From Lentisphaeria bacterium (GTDB taxonomy: Bacteria > Verrucomicrobiota > Lentisphaeria > JABSQK01 > UBA12247), in the NCBI GenBank assembly GCA_003477185.1, contig DMTJ01000234.1, positions 1 to 14,422 on the forward strand: a stretch of DNA of 14,422 bases, in the 5' to 3' direction. A model generated the notes under the pieces. The model was given only the letters and a program-made list of their open reading frames with translations. It was not told where the DNA came from and made no database searches. Position numbers and translations under genes: made by a program. Positions 7,215 to 14,422 of the stretch are shown in pieces (positions within the stretch are counted from its first letter, which is position 1; every line of letters begins with the position of its first letter).

Positions 7215-7883
7215 TCAGCTCGCAGGTGCGATCTCCGCATGTCGTACAATGTCACCGCTCACGGTGTAGGTGACGTCCTCAGCGATATTCGTTGCGTAGT
7301 CCGCAATGCGTTCGAGGCTTCGCGAAACCGAGATCAAAAACAGCAGCGAATCCATACGCTCTGGGTGTTGGTGCAAGCGATCGCGAATCTCGGTGATAAT
7401 CTGGACGTTCAGGTCATCAACAATGTCGTCGTCTTCGCAGACTTGCCGGGCCAGTTCCAGATCGCCGTTTACCAGCGAATCCAGGCTGCCACGCACCATG
7501 CGCTGCGTCTCGCTGAACATGGCCGCAAAATCCGCCGGAATATCGACCCGAGGCCCCTTGGCCATCTCGATCACGTACTCGGCAATGTTCTTGCAGAGAT
7601 CGCCGATACGCTCCAAGTCGTTATTCATCTTGAGCATGGCGATGACCCCGCGCAAATCCATCGCCACCGGGTGATACAGTGCCAAAATTTTCAAACAGTC
7701 TTCTTCGATATCGACTTCGTGCTGATCAATCACATGGTCGTATTCAATGACAGAATTTGCCGCGACCACGTCCAGCTCATTCAGGCACTGCTCTGCGTTA
7801 GCAATACTACGCTCTACCTCTGCGCCAAGGGCTAAGATCTGCTCTTTCAGCTTATACATGGATCGATGAAGTTGTGTTTGCAT
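7215..7883 (-). CDS. phoU: PhoU phosphate signalling / Pst regulator
   Basis: This 222-residue cytoplasmic protein is made of two repeated three-helix units. PhoU couples the state of the Pst transporter to PhoR and restrains the Pho response when phosphate is plentiful. The metal-binding E/DxxxD signatures are present in both halves: MNNDLERIGDLCKNIAEYV (about residues 87-105) and SRSLERIADYATNIAEDV (about 187-204). The frame is open upstream to 8072, but the extra 63 codons overlap pstB and look nothing like PhoU. ATG 7883, four bases after the pstB stop, gives the typical family length and N-terminus (MQTQLHRSMYKLKEQILALG). Confidence 0.95.
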   Translation of the reverse strand: MQTQLHRSMYKLKEQILALGAEVERSIANAEQCLNELDVVAANSVIEYDHVIDQHEVDIEEDCLKILALYHPVAMDLRGVIAMLKMNNDLERIGDLCKNIAEYVIEMAKGPRVDIPADFAAMFSETQRMVRGSLDSLVNGDLELARQVCEDDDIVDDLNVQIITEIRDRLHQHPERMDSLLFLISVSRSLERIADYATNIAEDVTYTVSGDIVRHAEIAPAS

Positions 7884-7887
7884 AGAT

Positions 7888-8703
7888 TTACCCAAATCGT
7901 CCCGTGATATAGTCTTCGGTTTGCGAGTTTGCAGGATTGCTAAAAATGGTCTGCGTATCGTCGTACTCGACGACCTTGCCCAGATAGAAGAAGGCCGTGC
8001 GGTCGGAAATACGTGAGGCTTGCTGCATGCTATGAGTGACGATGATGATGGTGTACTCCTTCTTAAGTTCACGCGTCAGCTCTTCGATCTTCCCGGTGGC
8101 GACCGGGTCGAGGGCGGAGCAAGGCTCGTCCATCAGGATGATCTGTGGCTTGGAGGCGATCGCTCGCGCGATACAAAGTCGCTGCATTTGCCCCCCGGAC
8201 AGGCCCAGGGCGCTGGCGTGCAAACGGTCCTTCACCTCAGTCCAAAGCGCGGCGCTTCGCAAGCTGCGCTCGACGGTCTCGTCCAGTACCTTGCGATCGC
8301 GGATCCCGGCCACGCGCAGACCAAAAATCACGTTCTCATAGATAGACTTGGGGAAGGGGTTCGACTTCTGAAAGACCATGCCCACTCGTTTGCGCAATGA
8401 GATCACGTCGATCAAGCGATGAAAAATGCTGTTGCCAGTGATCTGAATGTCCCCTTCATGCCGCACATCATGAATGAGATCGTTCATTCGATTTATGCTG
8501 CGTAACAACGTGGATTTACCGCAGCCAGATGGGCCGATGAAGGAGGTGATCTGGTTGGCCGGGATCTCAAGATTTATATCGAACAGTGCCTGGGCTGTTT
8601 TATTATAAAAAAAGGAAAAGTCCTGGATCGAGATGATCCCCTTTTCTGCATCTGTCTGTTCTTCACTCATAGTGGCTTCAGTATTCTCGAGGCTGGCAGT
8701 CAT
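7888..8703 (-). CDS. pstB: PstB phosphate ABC transporter ATPase
   Basis: This 271-residue ABC ATPase energises phosphate import by PstC/PstA. It has Walker [10 protein letters not shown] (57-65), Q-loop Gln112 in [10 protein letters not shown], signature [14 protein letters not shown] (168-181), Walker [13 protein letters not shown] (188-199) and switch His224 in VTHSMQQA. The family-typical KSNPFP, SALDP and TGRFG C-terminal motifs are present. Its ATG shares one base with the pstA stop (TAATG), indicating translational coupling. A second possible start is Met12, but the first has the better Shine-Dalgarno-like AGGAAG upstream. The N-terminal ~20 residues before the ATPase core are longer than in E. 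coli PstB. Confidence 0.96.
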   Translation of the reverse strand: MTASLENTEATMSEEQTDAEKGIISIQDFSFFYNKTAQALFDINLEIPANQITSFIGPSGCGKSTLLRSINRMNDLIHDVRHEGDIQITGNSIFHRLIDVISLRKRVGMVFQKSNPFPKSIYENVIFGLRVAGIRDRKVLDETVERSLRSAALWTEVKDRLHASALGLSGGQMQRLCIARAIASKPQIILMDEPCSALDPVATGKIEELTRELKKEYTIIIVTHSMQQASRISDRTAFFYLGKVVEYDDTQTIFSNPANSQTEDYITGRFG

Positions 8704-10313
8704 TAGAAAGTACTTCCTGCGTATTTACGCCGCAACCGGTCCCGTACCAGAATGCCGGCCAGGTTTAGGACAACGACCACGACAATGAGCAAGAGGGTGG
8801 TCGCAAAGACCATCGGCAAGGCGGCTTCGGAGTCTGGTGACTGAAAGCCGAGGTCGTAGATGTGGAAGCCCAAGTGCATGAACTTCTGGTCCAGATGCAC
8901 GAAGGGGTAGCTGCTGTTGATCGCCAGACTCGGGGCGAGCTTCACGACGCCGACCAACATCAACGGGGCGACCTCCCCGGCGCCGCGGGCCATGGCCAGA
9001 ATCATGCCCGTGAGGATACCGGGCAGCGAGGCGGGCAGAATAACGCGCTGGATTGTCTGCCACTTCGAGGCACCACAGGCGAGCGCAGCTTCACGAGTCC
9101 CACGCGGTACGGCGCTGAGCGCTTCTTCTGCGGCCACGATGACCACGGGTACGGTGAGCAGCGACAGGGTCAGCGAGGCCCACAGAATCCCGCCCGTTCC
9201 GAAGGTGGGTGTCGGTAGCGTGTCCGCGAAAAACAGGCGGTCAATGCCGCCGCCGACGAAGTAGACGAAAAAGCCGAGGCCAAAGACGCCAAAGACGATT
9301 GAGGGCACGCCCGCCAGGTTGTTCACGGCGATCCGTACACTCGTGAGCAGCGGTCCGGTCCGGGCGTATTCGTGGAGGTAGATTGCCGTGATCACGCCGA
9401 ATGGCGTCACTGCCAAACTCATGAAGATGGTCATGATGACCGTCCCGAAGATAGCGGGAAAGACCCCGCCCTCGGTGTTGGCTTCACGCGGTGCGTCCAG
9501 CAAGAAGACCTTCGCGTTGTGCAGGAAACGTCCACAGCGCGCGCTCAAGCCCATGGCGTTGGGCCGATAAAAGGAGACGATGTGCCCGATGGCTACGCTG
9601 CGCTCGCGGCCGTCTGAGATCTCGTAGATGAGGTGGGTTTGGGTGGCCAAGTCTCGCAACTTGCGCGCCTTCTGCGCCAGCGCTTCGTACTCGCCTGTGA
9701 GGCTGGCAAGTTCGGCGGTGATTGCGGAGTTCGCAGGCTTGCGCTTGAGCCGCTCGATACGATTGTTGACGCGCCCGATCTCGCTCTTCTCAATCTCTGT
9801 CACCTCAGCACGCAACGCCGTGGCCTCGTCGACGAACTCTTGGAGCTGAGGATCATCCGCTTCGCCGACCAGCGAAATCGGCTCAGCATCCGCTTGCTCG
9901 ATGCGCAAGGCCCGGCCAAAAACCGAACCAAACTCCAGGCGTTCGATCTTCAGGATGTCCAGCGGTTGGCTCTGCTCGCCGATCGCAGCCTCCGGAACAT
10001 AGACGAAGGAGTGGCCAAAGGCGTCGCGGTTTGCCGTGTAGAGCTGCCATTCTTGATCACCGCTGGTGGCTTGCTTCTGCTTCTTTACGATCTCACCGAT
10101 CAGCTGCCGCTCGCTCCCATCCTCGCTTACCTGCAACTGCACAACGCGCTTGGGCCAGAAGACCGAGATGCCGTTCACCAAGATCAAGCCGAGCAGAAAG
10201 ATGACCATCGCGATGCCAGTGGCCAAGCCCATACTGGAGAGCCAGACAAGTGGCTCGCCGGCAGCGGCTTGGCGCTGAAGCATGGGGGTTTGCGGGGCAT
10301 CAGGAGCTGCCAT
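8703..10313 (-). CDS. pstA: PstA phosphate ABC transporter permease, enlarged form
   Basis: This membrane subunit of the phosphate importer is about 536 residues, against about 300 for E. coli PstA. The N-terminal helix (about 28-50) is followed by a roughly 230-residue extracytoplasmic segment that includes a probable coiled coil rich in Glu/Arg/Leu heptads (about 155-222). The permease core starts near residue 283 with about five further membrane helices. It carries the EAA loop that docks on PstB ([20 protein letters not shown], about 396-415, then [13 protein letters not shown]). Pst permeases with long N-terminal extensions are known in Gram-negative groups; the role of the extension is not established. 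I chose ATG 10313, two bases after the pstC stop. A GTG at 10319, overlapping that stop, is an alternative. Confidence 0.94.
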   Translation of the reverse strand: MAAPDAPQTPMLQRQAAAGEPLVWLSSMGLATGIAMVIFLLGLILVNGISVFWPKRVVQLQVSEDGSERQLIGEIVKKQKQATSGDQEWQLYTANRDAFGHSFVYVPEAAIGEQSQPLDILKIERLEFGSVFGRALRIEQADAEPISLVGEADDPQLQEFVDEATALRAEVTEIEKSEIGRVNNRIERLKRKPANSAITAELASLTGEYEALAQKARKLRDLATQTHLIYEISDGRERSVAIGHIVSFYRPNAMGLSARCGRFLHNAKVFLLDAPREANTEGGVFPAIFGTVIMTIFMSLAVTPFGVITAIYLHEYARTGPLLTSVRIAVNNLAGVPSIVFGVFGLGFFVYFVGGGIDRLFFADTLPTPTFGTGGILWASLTLSLLTVPVVIVAAEEALSAVPRGTREAALACGASKWQTIQRVILPASLPGILTGMILAMARGAGEVAPLMLVGVVKLAPSLAINSSYPFVHLDQKFMHLGFHIYDLGFQSPDSEAALPMVFATTLLLIVVVVVLNLAGILVRDRLRRKYAGSTF

Positions 10314-10315
10314 AA

Positions 10316-12583
10316 TCACACAGTCTTATATTTGTTGCGCAGGTGCTGGCGCAGGATTTCGGCGAAGGTGTTGAGCACGAAGGTCATCGCGAAAAGCAGC
10401 ATGGCGCCGAGAAAGAGGGCGCGATACAAGGTCCCGCTGTGGGGGGCCTCGGGCAGCTCGACTGCGATGTTCGCCGAGAGCGTGCGCATGCCGGTAAAAA
10501 TACTCATGTCCATTATCGGGGTGTTGCCGGTGGCCATCAGCACAATCATCGTCTCGCCAACCGCCCGGCCCAGACCGATGATCACAGCTGAAAAGATGCC
10601 AGCAGCGGCCGTCGGCAAAACGATGCGAAACGCGGTCTGCCAGCGACTCGCACCCAGAGCCAAAGCGGCGGAGCTAATGTCCCGCGGCACGTGCGACAGG
10701 GAATCTTCGGCAATCGTAAAGATGATCGGAATCACGGCAAAGCCCATGACAAAGCCCACGATCAAGGCATTGCGCTGTTCATAACGCCCGCCCCAAAAAT
10801 CAGGCCACCAACGCCGAAAGTCGGCCACTTGCGCGCCCGTTTCCGGGTCGCTCACCACAAACACCGCCCGTTCCAGAATAGGACCAAACCAAACGGCGAG
10901 GCAGACGCAGCCGATCAGGACCGGGATGAAGATCAAGAACTCGTACCCTGGCTTGCAGAGCACGCGCACCTCGGGCGGCATCCGGGTCCAGAGGAAGCCG
11001 ATCAGCATCGACGCCAAGGGCGCGGTTATCACAAAGACTAAAACCGCTGGGACCCGATTCTCCAACAAGGGCCCTAGCCAGAGCGCAGCCAGAAATCCCA
11101 GTACGACAGACGGAATCGACGCCATCGTCTCCATGGTCGGCTTCACCACGGCGCGAAAACGGGGGTGCTGAAACTGGGAAGTGTAGAGCGCTGCCAGCAG
11201 CGCGATCGGAATCGCGAACAGCATTGCAAACACGGTCCCCTTGATGCTGCCGAGAATCAGTGGAATCATCGACAGCTTGGGCTCGAATTCATCGCTGCCC
11301 CCAGTGGACTGCCAGACGTAATCCGGCCGCGAGGCACCCTCATACCAAACCTTGCCGAAGAAGGCCTGCATGCCCGCTTCCGGGTGTGGATCGTGCAGTT
11401 TGTAGAGATAAAGCGTGCCCGCCTGGTCCAGCGTCAGTAAGCGATCATGCTTGCTCGACAACGCCACATGAGCCGCCTGATAACTCTGCGCGGCCTCCCA
11501 ACGAACAGTCTCGGTCGTCCCATGACGCAGACTGAGCGTCTCGCCGCTGGCCATGAGAAAGGACTTGTTGCGCTGGCTGGCAGCATAGGCGCTGGCTGCA
11601 CCGGGCAGCGGGGCAAATGACTTGGTCTGCCCGAACAGACGCTCCGCGTCCTTGGCGGGCATGTACAGGCTGAAAACACGATTGACACCAGCTGCATTGG
11701 TCACCACCAGCGAGTTGCCGCCAAGCAAAAAGTCCAGCGACGCGATCTCCTGGGTTGCGGAGTCCGCAAACGGAAAAAAGGTCTGCATCTTGACGAATTC
11801 TCTGCCGTCTCGCCGCAAATAGCAGATGCTGCCGGAATCCGTCGCGACGGCAATAAGCTGGCCGCCAGCGCCGACTCGCACAAAACGGGGCGTGCCTTCG
11901 AGTTCCCCCGAAATATCCTGATTGCCCGCGACCTTGACCTTACCTGCGCCCATCAGGCTGCGCTTTTGCTTCAGCGTCACGGCGTGCGTCACGCGTTTGC
12001 CGTCGGCCTCTTGTACCAGAACCGCGACCTTCAGGGATTCGCCATCGACATAGTCTAGCGCGATCACCGGCACATCCGCCAAGCCGCCCTTGTAGCGCTT
12101 GCCCACCGTCACGTCCTGGCCAATGCTGCGCTGCTCGTCGTCGCCAAAGCTCGCCGCGTAGTTCAGATCCACCAAGCTAAACCCGCCCTTGTCCGTGCCC
12201 ACCGCCAACTGCTGCGTCTTGGGCACATGGGCGAAGGCGCTGGGCTGCGCGTCATCAGCCAGATTTATCGGCACCACGCTGCGCTCGCCGCTGGGAATCG
12301 CGATGAAGTGGAGCTGACCTTCTTTGTCCAACACAAAAGGCAGCTCGGTCCACTGATCCACGCCCAGCATGAGGGCATCCGGCACCCCCGTCTCCAGCTC
12401 CTGCACCAGGCTCACTTCGGCGCCGCGAAAGAGCGGCAGCACCTGCCAGAAGATAAACACAAAGATCCCCATCACTGCTGCGATGACCGCTAAACCACCC
12501 ACTTTGATGAAGTGAGTCATGAAGCGATCTATAAGCAGCGTGATGCGACGTGGCTGGAAACGTTGGGAGTCGTCTGGGTTCAT
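10316..12583 (-). CDS. pstC: PstC phosphate ABC transporter permease, enlarged form
   Basis: This partner permease of PstA is about 755 residues, compared with about 320 in E. coli. One membrane helix (about 27-49) is followed by roughly 385 extracytoplasmic residues with recurrent propeller-like strands, for example QQLAVGTDKGGFSLVDLNY (about 124-142), LIAVATDSGSICYLRRDG (about 243-260) and DRLLTLDQAGTLYLYKLHD (about 380-398), suggesting a WD40-like beta-propeller. The permease core begins near residue 437 (SMIPLILGSIKGTVFAMLFA). A further insert (about 570-605) interrupts the core before the EAA loop EDSLSHVPRDISSAALALGA (626-645) and the SRWQTAFRIVLP that follows. I chose ATG 12583, which gives MNPDDSQRFQ. 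A TTG at 12631 is in frame but has no ribosome-binding site. Neither start has a strong Shine-Dalgarno. Confidence 0.94.
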   Translation of the reverse strand: MNPDDSQRFQPRRITLLIDRFMTHFIKVGGLAVIAAVMGIFVFIFWQVLPLFRGAEVSLVQELETGVPDALMLGVDQWTELPFVLDKEGQLHFIAIPSGERSVVPINLADDAQPSAFAHVPKTQQLAVGTDKGGFSLVDLNYAASFGDDEQRSIGQDVTVGKRYKGGLADVPVIALDYVDGESLKVAVLVQEADGKRVTHAVTLKQKRSLMGAGKVKVAGNQDISGELEGTPRFVRVGAGGQLIAVATDSGSICYLRRDGREFVKMQTFFPFADSATQEIASLDFLLGGNSLVVTNAAGVNRVFSLYMPAKDAERLFGQTKSFAPLPGAASAYAASQRNKSFLMASGETLSLRHGTTETVRWEAAQSYQAAHVALSSKHDRLLTLDQAGTLYLYKLHDPHPEAGMQAFFGKVWYEGASRPDYVWQSTGGSDEFEPKLSMIPLILGSIKGTVFAMLFAIPIALLAALYTSQFQHPRFRAVVKPTMETMASIPSVVLGFLAALWLGPLLENRVPAVLVFVITAPLASMLIGFLWTRMPPEVRVLCKPGYEFLIFIPVLIGCVCLAVWFGPILERAVFVVSDPETGAQVADFRRWWPDFWGGRYEQRNALIVGFVMGFAVIPIIFTIAEDSLSHVPRDISSAALALGASRWQTAFRIVLPTAAAGIFSAVIIGLGRAVGETMIVLMATGNTPIMDMSIFTGMRTLSANIAVELPEAPHSGTLYRALFLGAMLLFAMTFVLNTFAEILRQHLRNKYKTV

Positions 12584-12648
12584 GAAGACAAACTGGCCTT
12601 GATCGGTGGCGACGCGCTGCGCCTCCCGCAAGGGAAGCGTGTGTATTG

Positions 12649-12666
12649 TGTTAAGGAAATGTTAAG
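12649..12666 (-). promoter_or_regulatory. Pho box (PhoB-binding direct repeat) upstream of pstC
   Basis: On the minus strand this reads CTTAACA TTTC CTTAACA: two identical 7-base units separated by a 4-base T-rich spacer, an 11-base period. That is the geometry of a PhoB site (E. coli consensus CTGTCAT-N4-CTGTCAC), and it lies 66 bases upstream of the pstC ATG. The units also resemble the four units upstream of pstS. No convincing -10 hexamer sits at the expected distance downstream. The regulator assignment is inference from layout and from phoB being in the same operon. Confidence 0.7.
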
Positions 12667-12667
12667 G

Positions 12668-12706
12668 GGGCCGCGCGAAAATAGATTCACCTTTTCGCGC
12701 GGGCCC
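12668..12706 (-). terminator. GC-rich intercistronic hairpin between pstS and pstC
   Basis: An 11-base-pair perfect stem (12671-12681 with 12692-12702) with a 10-base loop is extended by three more G-C pairs across a one-base bulge. It starts 6 bases after the pstS stop. Read on the minus strand, no U tract follows (CCCCCTTAAC), so it is not a textbook intrinsic terminator. It may act as a partial terminator or protect the 3' end of the pstS message, giving more binding protein than permease. Confidence 0.65.
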
Positions 12707-12712
12707 TAAAGC

Positions 12713-13672
12713 CTACTTCAGGCCGTCCGCAGTTTCCGCAGCCACCTCGGCAGGCAGTGGGAAATAGCCGTCCTTGACGACCACTTCCTGGCCTTGCTTG
12801 GCAAGCACAAAGCGCAGAAACTCCTGCGTCAGCTTATCCAGCGGCTGATTCGGCTTCTTGTTCACGTACACGTAGAGGAAGCGGGCAATCGGGTAGTCCC
12901 CTTCCAGGCAATTCTCGTAGCTCGGCGCGTAGAAGTCGTCGCCTTCCTCAGCAATGGGCAACGCCCGCACGCCCGAGGTCGCGTAGCCGATGCCCGAGTA
13001 GCCAATGCCGCCCAATTCCTTGGCGATGCCTTGGACCACTGCCGAGGACCCCGGCTGCTCCTTCACCGTCGGCCGATAATCGCCCTTGGTCAGGACCAGT
13101 GACTTAAAGAAGCCATAGGTGCCCGAGGCGCTATTGCGTCCGTATGCCGAAAGCGGTTGGCTCTGCCAGGTGCCCGTCAGTCCCAGATCACCCCAGGTTT
13201 CAGCTGCCTTGCCGCCGCGCTTCAAGGTGCTGGAAAAGATGGAGTCTACCTGCTGCAGGTTCAGGCCTTGGATCGGGTTATCCTTGTGCACAAACACCGC
13301 GAGTGCGTCGATCGCCACGCGAATGGCAGTCGGCTTGTAGCCGAACTTCTTCTCGAATGCGTCGAGTTCCGCGGCTTTCATTTCACGGCTCATTGGGCCG
13401 AGTTGGGCCGTGCCTTCGATCAACGAGGGTGGCGCCGTCGACGAGCCCTTACCTTCGATCTGGATGCGCACGTTCGGGTAGACGGCCTGGAAGCCCTCCG
13501 CCCATAGCGTCATCAGATTATTCAACGTGTCTGAACCGATACTGTTCAGATTTCCCGAAACCCCACCAACCTGCGTGTACCTCGGCAAGGCCTCATCCAG
13601 CTTTACGACATCTCCAGCTTGCATGCTGGCAGCGGCTAGCCCCATCATGAGTGCGAACATTGTGTACTTCAT
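12713..13672 (-). CDS. pstS: PstS periplasmic phosphate-binding protein
   Basis: This 319-residue substrate-binding protein captures phosphate and delivers it to PstC/PstA. A signal peptide covers about residues 1-19 (MKYTMFALMMGLAAASMQA, cleaved before GDVV). Phosphate-site motifs of the family are visible: GSDTLNNLM, EGKGSSTAPPSLIEGTAQLG, MSRE and the anion-binding GRNSASGTYGFFK. The frame is open upstream to 13885, but the extra 71 codons do not look like coding sequence and contain the promoter repeats. ATG 13672 has a strong Shine-Dalgarno (AAGGAG, 13679-13684) with a 6-base spacer and starts exactly at the signal peptide. It is the first gene of the operon, separated from pstC by a hairpin and a second Pho box. 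Confidence 0.96.
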   Translation of the reverse strand: MKYTMFALMMGLAAASMQAGDVVKLDEALPRYTQVGGVSGNLNSIGSDTLNNLMTLWAEGFQAVYPNVRIQIEGKGSSTAPPSLIEGTAQLGPMSREMKAAELDAFEKKFGYKPTAIRVAIDALAVFVHKDNPIQGLNLQQVDSIFSSTLKRGGKAAETWGDLGLTGTWQSQPLSAYGRNSASGTYGFFKSLVLTKGDYRPTVKEQPGSSAVVQGIAKELGGIGYSGIGYATSGVRALPIAEEGDDFYAPSYENCLEGDYPIARFLYVYVNKKPNQPLDKLTQEFLRFVLAKQGQEVVVKDGYFPLPAEVAAETADGLK

Positions 13673-13770
13673 ACCTGTCTCCTTGTGAGCGTTGCTCGTT
13701 GTTGCCGATCGCTTTGTGCTCTCGGCTCGACATAGAATAAAGCCCTTGCGATGACAAGCCGGGCGTCTGC

Positions 13771-13810
13771 CGTGAAGCCCTAGTGAAGCTTGTGTTAGGA
13801 ACGCATTAAG
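13771..13810 (-). promoter_or_regulatory. Four-unit Pho box array upstream of pstS
   Basis: On the minus strand four 7-base units recur at an exact 11-base period: CTTAATG (13810-13804), CCTAACA (13799-13793), CTTCACT (13788-13782) and CTTCACG (13777-13771), with 4-base spacers. This equals two tandem PhoB boxes, as in E. coli pstS. The array ends 98 bases before the pstS ATG. The nearest -10-like hexamer is TATTCT (13739-13734), farther downstream than usual for a Pho promoter. The rest of the 13673-13966 gap holds the pstS ribosome-binding site and nothing else I can name. Confidence 0.72.
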
Positions 13811-13966
13811 CGTCCTAGCAGCCGTGAATAAACTCGCGCTGACTGCAAATACAGTGTCCATCAGGCGCAGATCGCTTTCCGCCAAAATTCAATACCTTCC
13901 AAAGTGGTAATGACAGCTTACAACATTGGGCAATTTCGCATATGTCTGATAGTTGAGAAATCTGCG

Positions 13967-14422
13967 ATGAATGCACGAGATAAACTGATTTACCAAGCCA
14001 AAGCGAAAGTGCTCAAGGCGCTGGCGCATCCAACGCGGCTGTGGATGACGGAACAACTGGCCGACGGGGAACGCTGTTTTTGTGAATTTGTAGATGCCGT
14101 TGATGTTGATTTTTCGACCAGCTCCAAACATTTGCCTGTGGGCACGGAGCGATTTGACAACGCGGGACTGGAGGCTCTCCATCTGCTTGGCGGCGATGTG
14201 AAGATAGTCAACGATTGGCGAGCAGGACTTATCTCCGCGTCGGCGCGCGGCGGCCGGAGCCCATTGTTACTTTCCACGCTGTCAATCATAACAGCAGCTT
14301 ACGATGGTCTCAGCGCATCGCCACCGACGGGTCTGATAAAATCCAGTCCCGCCCACAACACGCGAACCATAACTGCCTTCCCTGCGGGCAGTTACAAGAA
14401 ATGGCGGAGAGGGAGGGATTCG
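13967..14422 (+). CDS. ArsR/SmtB-family regulator, degenerate C-terminal half, runs off window
   Basis: From ATG 13967 the first ~56 residues are a clear ArsR-type winged helix: KVLKALAHPTRLWMTEQLAD, then GERCFCEFVDAV, then the recognition helix DFSTSSKHL. C37 and C39 in the CFC motif occupy the metalloid/metal-sensing position of ArsR (ELCVCDL type). A normal member continues SVLKNAGIV...DEKRGKQVFYRL; here PVGTERFDNAGL follows (a four-residue insertion before NAGL) and the wing sequence is lost. The frame stays open for all 152 codons to the window end, crossing a hairpin and the 3' end of a tRNA gene, which a real coding region should not do. It is probably a truncated or decaying gene that once ended near codon 100. 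It is divergent from pstS with 294 bases between them. Its Shine-Dalgarno is weak. Confidence 0.6.
   Translation, partial: MNARDKLIYQAKAKVLKALAHPTRLWMTEQLADGERCFCEFVDAVDVDFSTSSKHLPVGTERFDNAGLEALHLLGGDVKIVNDWRAGLISASARGGRSPLLLSTLSIITAAYDGLSASPPTGLIKSSPAHNTRTITAFPAGSYKKWRRGRDS
14370..14394 (-). other. Perfect 8-bp hairpin just 3' of the tRNA-Ser gene
   Basis: TAACTGCC (14370-14377) pairs perfectly with GGCAGTTA (14387-14394) around a 9-base loop. Read on the minus strand it begins 8 bases after the tRNA CCA end. No T run follows (TGGTTCGCG), so terminator function is uncertain; it may be a weak terminator or a 3' processing signal of the tRNA transcript. Confidence 0.4.
14402..14422 (-). tRNA. 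tRNA-Ser, 3' end only (rest outside window)
   Basis: The last 21 bases on the minus strand parse exactly as the end of a tRNA: CGAAT (T-loop remainder), CCCTC (T-stem 3' strand), CCTCTCC (7-base acceptor 3' strand), G discriminator and encoded CCA. The implied acceptor 5' strand GGAGAGG and the G discriminator are typical of serine tRNAs. The anticodon is outside the window, so the isoacceptor is unknown, and the serine call rests on the acceptor and discriminator only. Confidence 0.75.

Noticed and set aside
7884..8072. 63-codon N-terminal extension of phoU
   Set aside because: It overlaps the pstB coding sequence in another frame and looks unlike PhoU; ATG 7883 gives the family length.
9633..10784. 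Open frame of about 383 codons on the + strand
   Set aside because: It is antisense to pstA and the start of pstC, both of which have full family motifs; this is an artefact of high GC.
13673..13885. 71-codon N-terminal extension of pstS
   Set aside because: It would place the Pho box units inside the coding sequence and bury the signal peptide; ATG 13672 has a strong ribosome-binding site.
13932..13966. Possible ArsR operator around GCATATG and the ATTTC...GAAAT arms before the ArsR-like gene
   Set aside because: The arms are only five bases with a 19-base gap; too weak to call without comparison to relatives.
1..14422. CRISPR array, insertion sequence or prophage content
   Set aside because: No regularly spaced long repeats, terminal inverted repeats, transposase, integrase or phage genes were seen on either strand.

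Overview
The window looks like a chromosomal segment from a marine-type Verrucomicrobiota/Lentisphaerota-like bacterium. This is inference from gene content: FGE-type sulfatases with an extra C-terminal domain beside a beta-propeller glycoside hydrolase and a secreted esterase, and an enlarged PstC/PstA pair. I could not run a search, so the phylum is a guess. GC content is moderate to high throughout.

Left third (1-4342): a decaying carbohydrate-degradation cluster. On the + strand there is the 3' part of an intact-looking sulfatase, then a second sulfatase reduced to a pseudogene by a poly-C frameshift and internal deletions that removed the active-site region. Next is a beta-propeller glycoside hydrolase whose reading frame is intact but whose signal-peptide-coding segment has no ATG/GTG/TTG start. 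It is followed by an alpha/beta-hydrolase (esterase) pseudogene and an orphan signal-peptide-like ORF. On the opposite strand (4145-4342) lies a 65-codon scrap of phosphoglucomutase. So one 3-kb stretch holds several independent gene deaths.

Middle and right (4385-13672): one long, intact, co-directional minus-strand phosphate locus, in transcription order pstS, pstC, pstA, pstB, phoU, phoB, phoR, with a small S4-domain RNA-binding protein gene after phoR. PstS binds phosphate, PstC/PstA form the membrane channel and PstB powers it. PhoU links transporter state to the PhoR kinase, and PhoB is the DNA-binding response regulator. Spacing is overlapping or 2-4 bases from pstC to phoR, so these are one operon. 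Between pstS and pstC sit a GC-rich hairpin and a separate Pho-box-like direct repeat. Upstream of pstS are four 7-base units at exact 11-base period, matching the geometry of PhoB sites. The sequence therefore suggests a PhoB-autoregulated operon with extra control at the pstS/pstC boundary.

Right edge (13967-14422): a + strand ArsR-family regulator reading divergently from pstS, with a good N-terminal half but an unrecognisable C-terminal half. It stays open to the window end and runs into the 3' end of a minus-strand serine tRNA gene.

I see no CRISPR array, insertion sequence, prophage or defence system, and no evidence for a wholly new system. The most interesting items are the Pho-box architecture, the start-less secreted hydrolase, the enlarged PstC/PstA periplasmic domains and the ArsR/tRNA junction.
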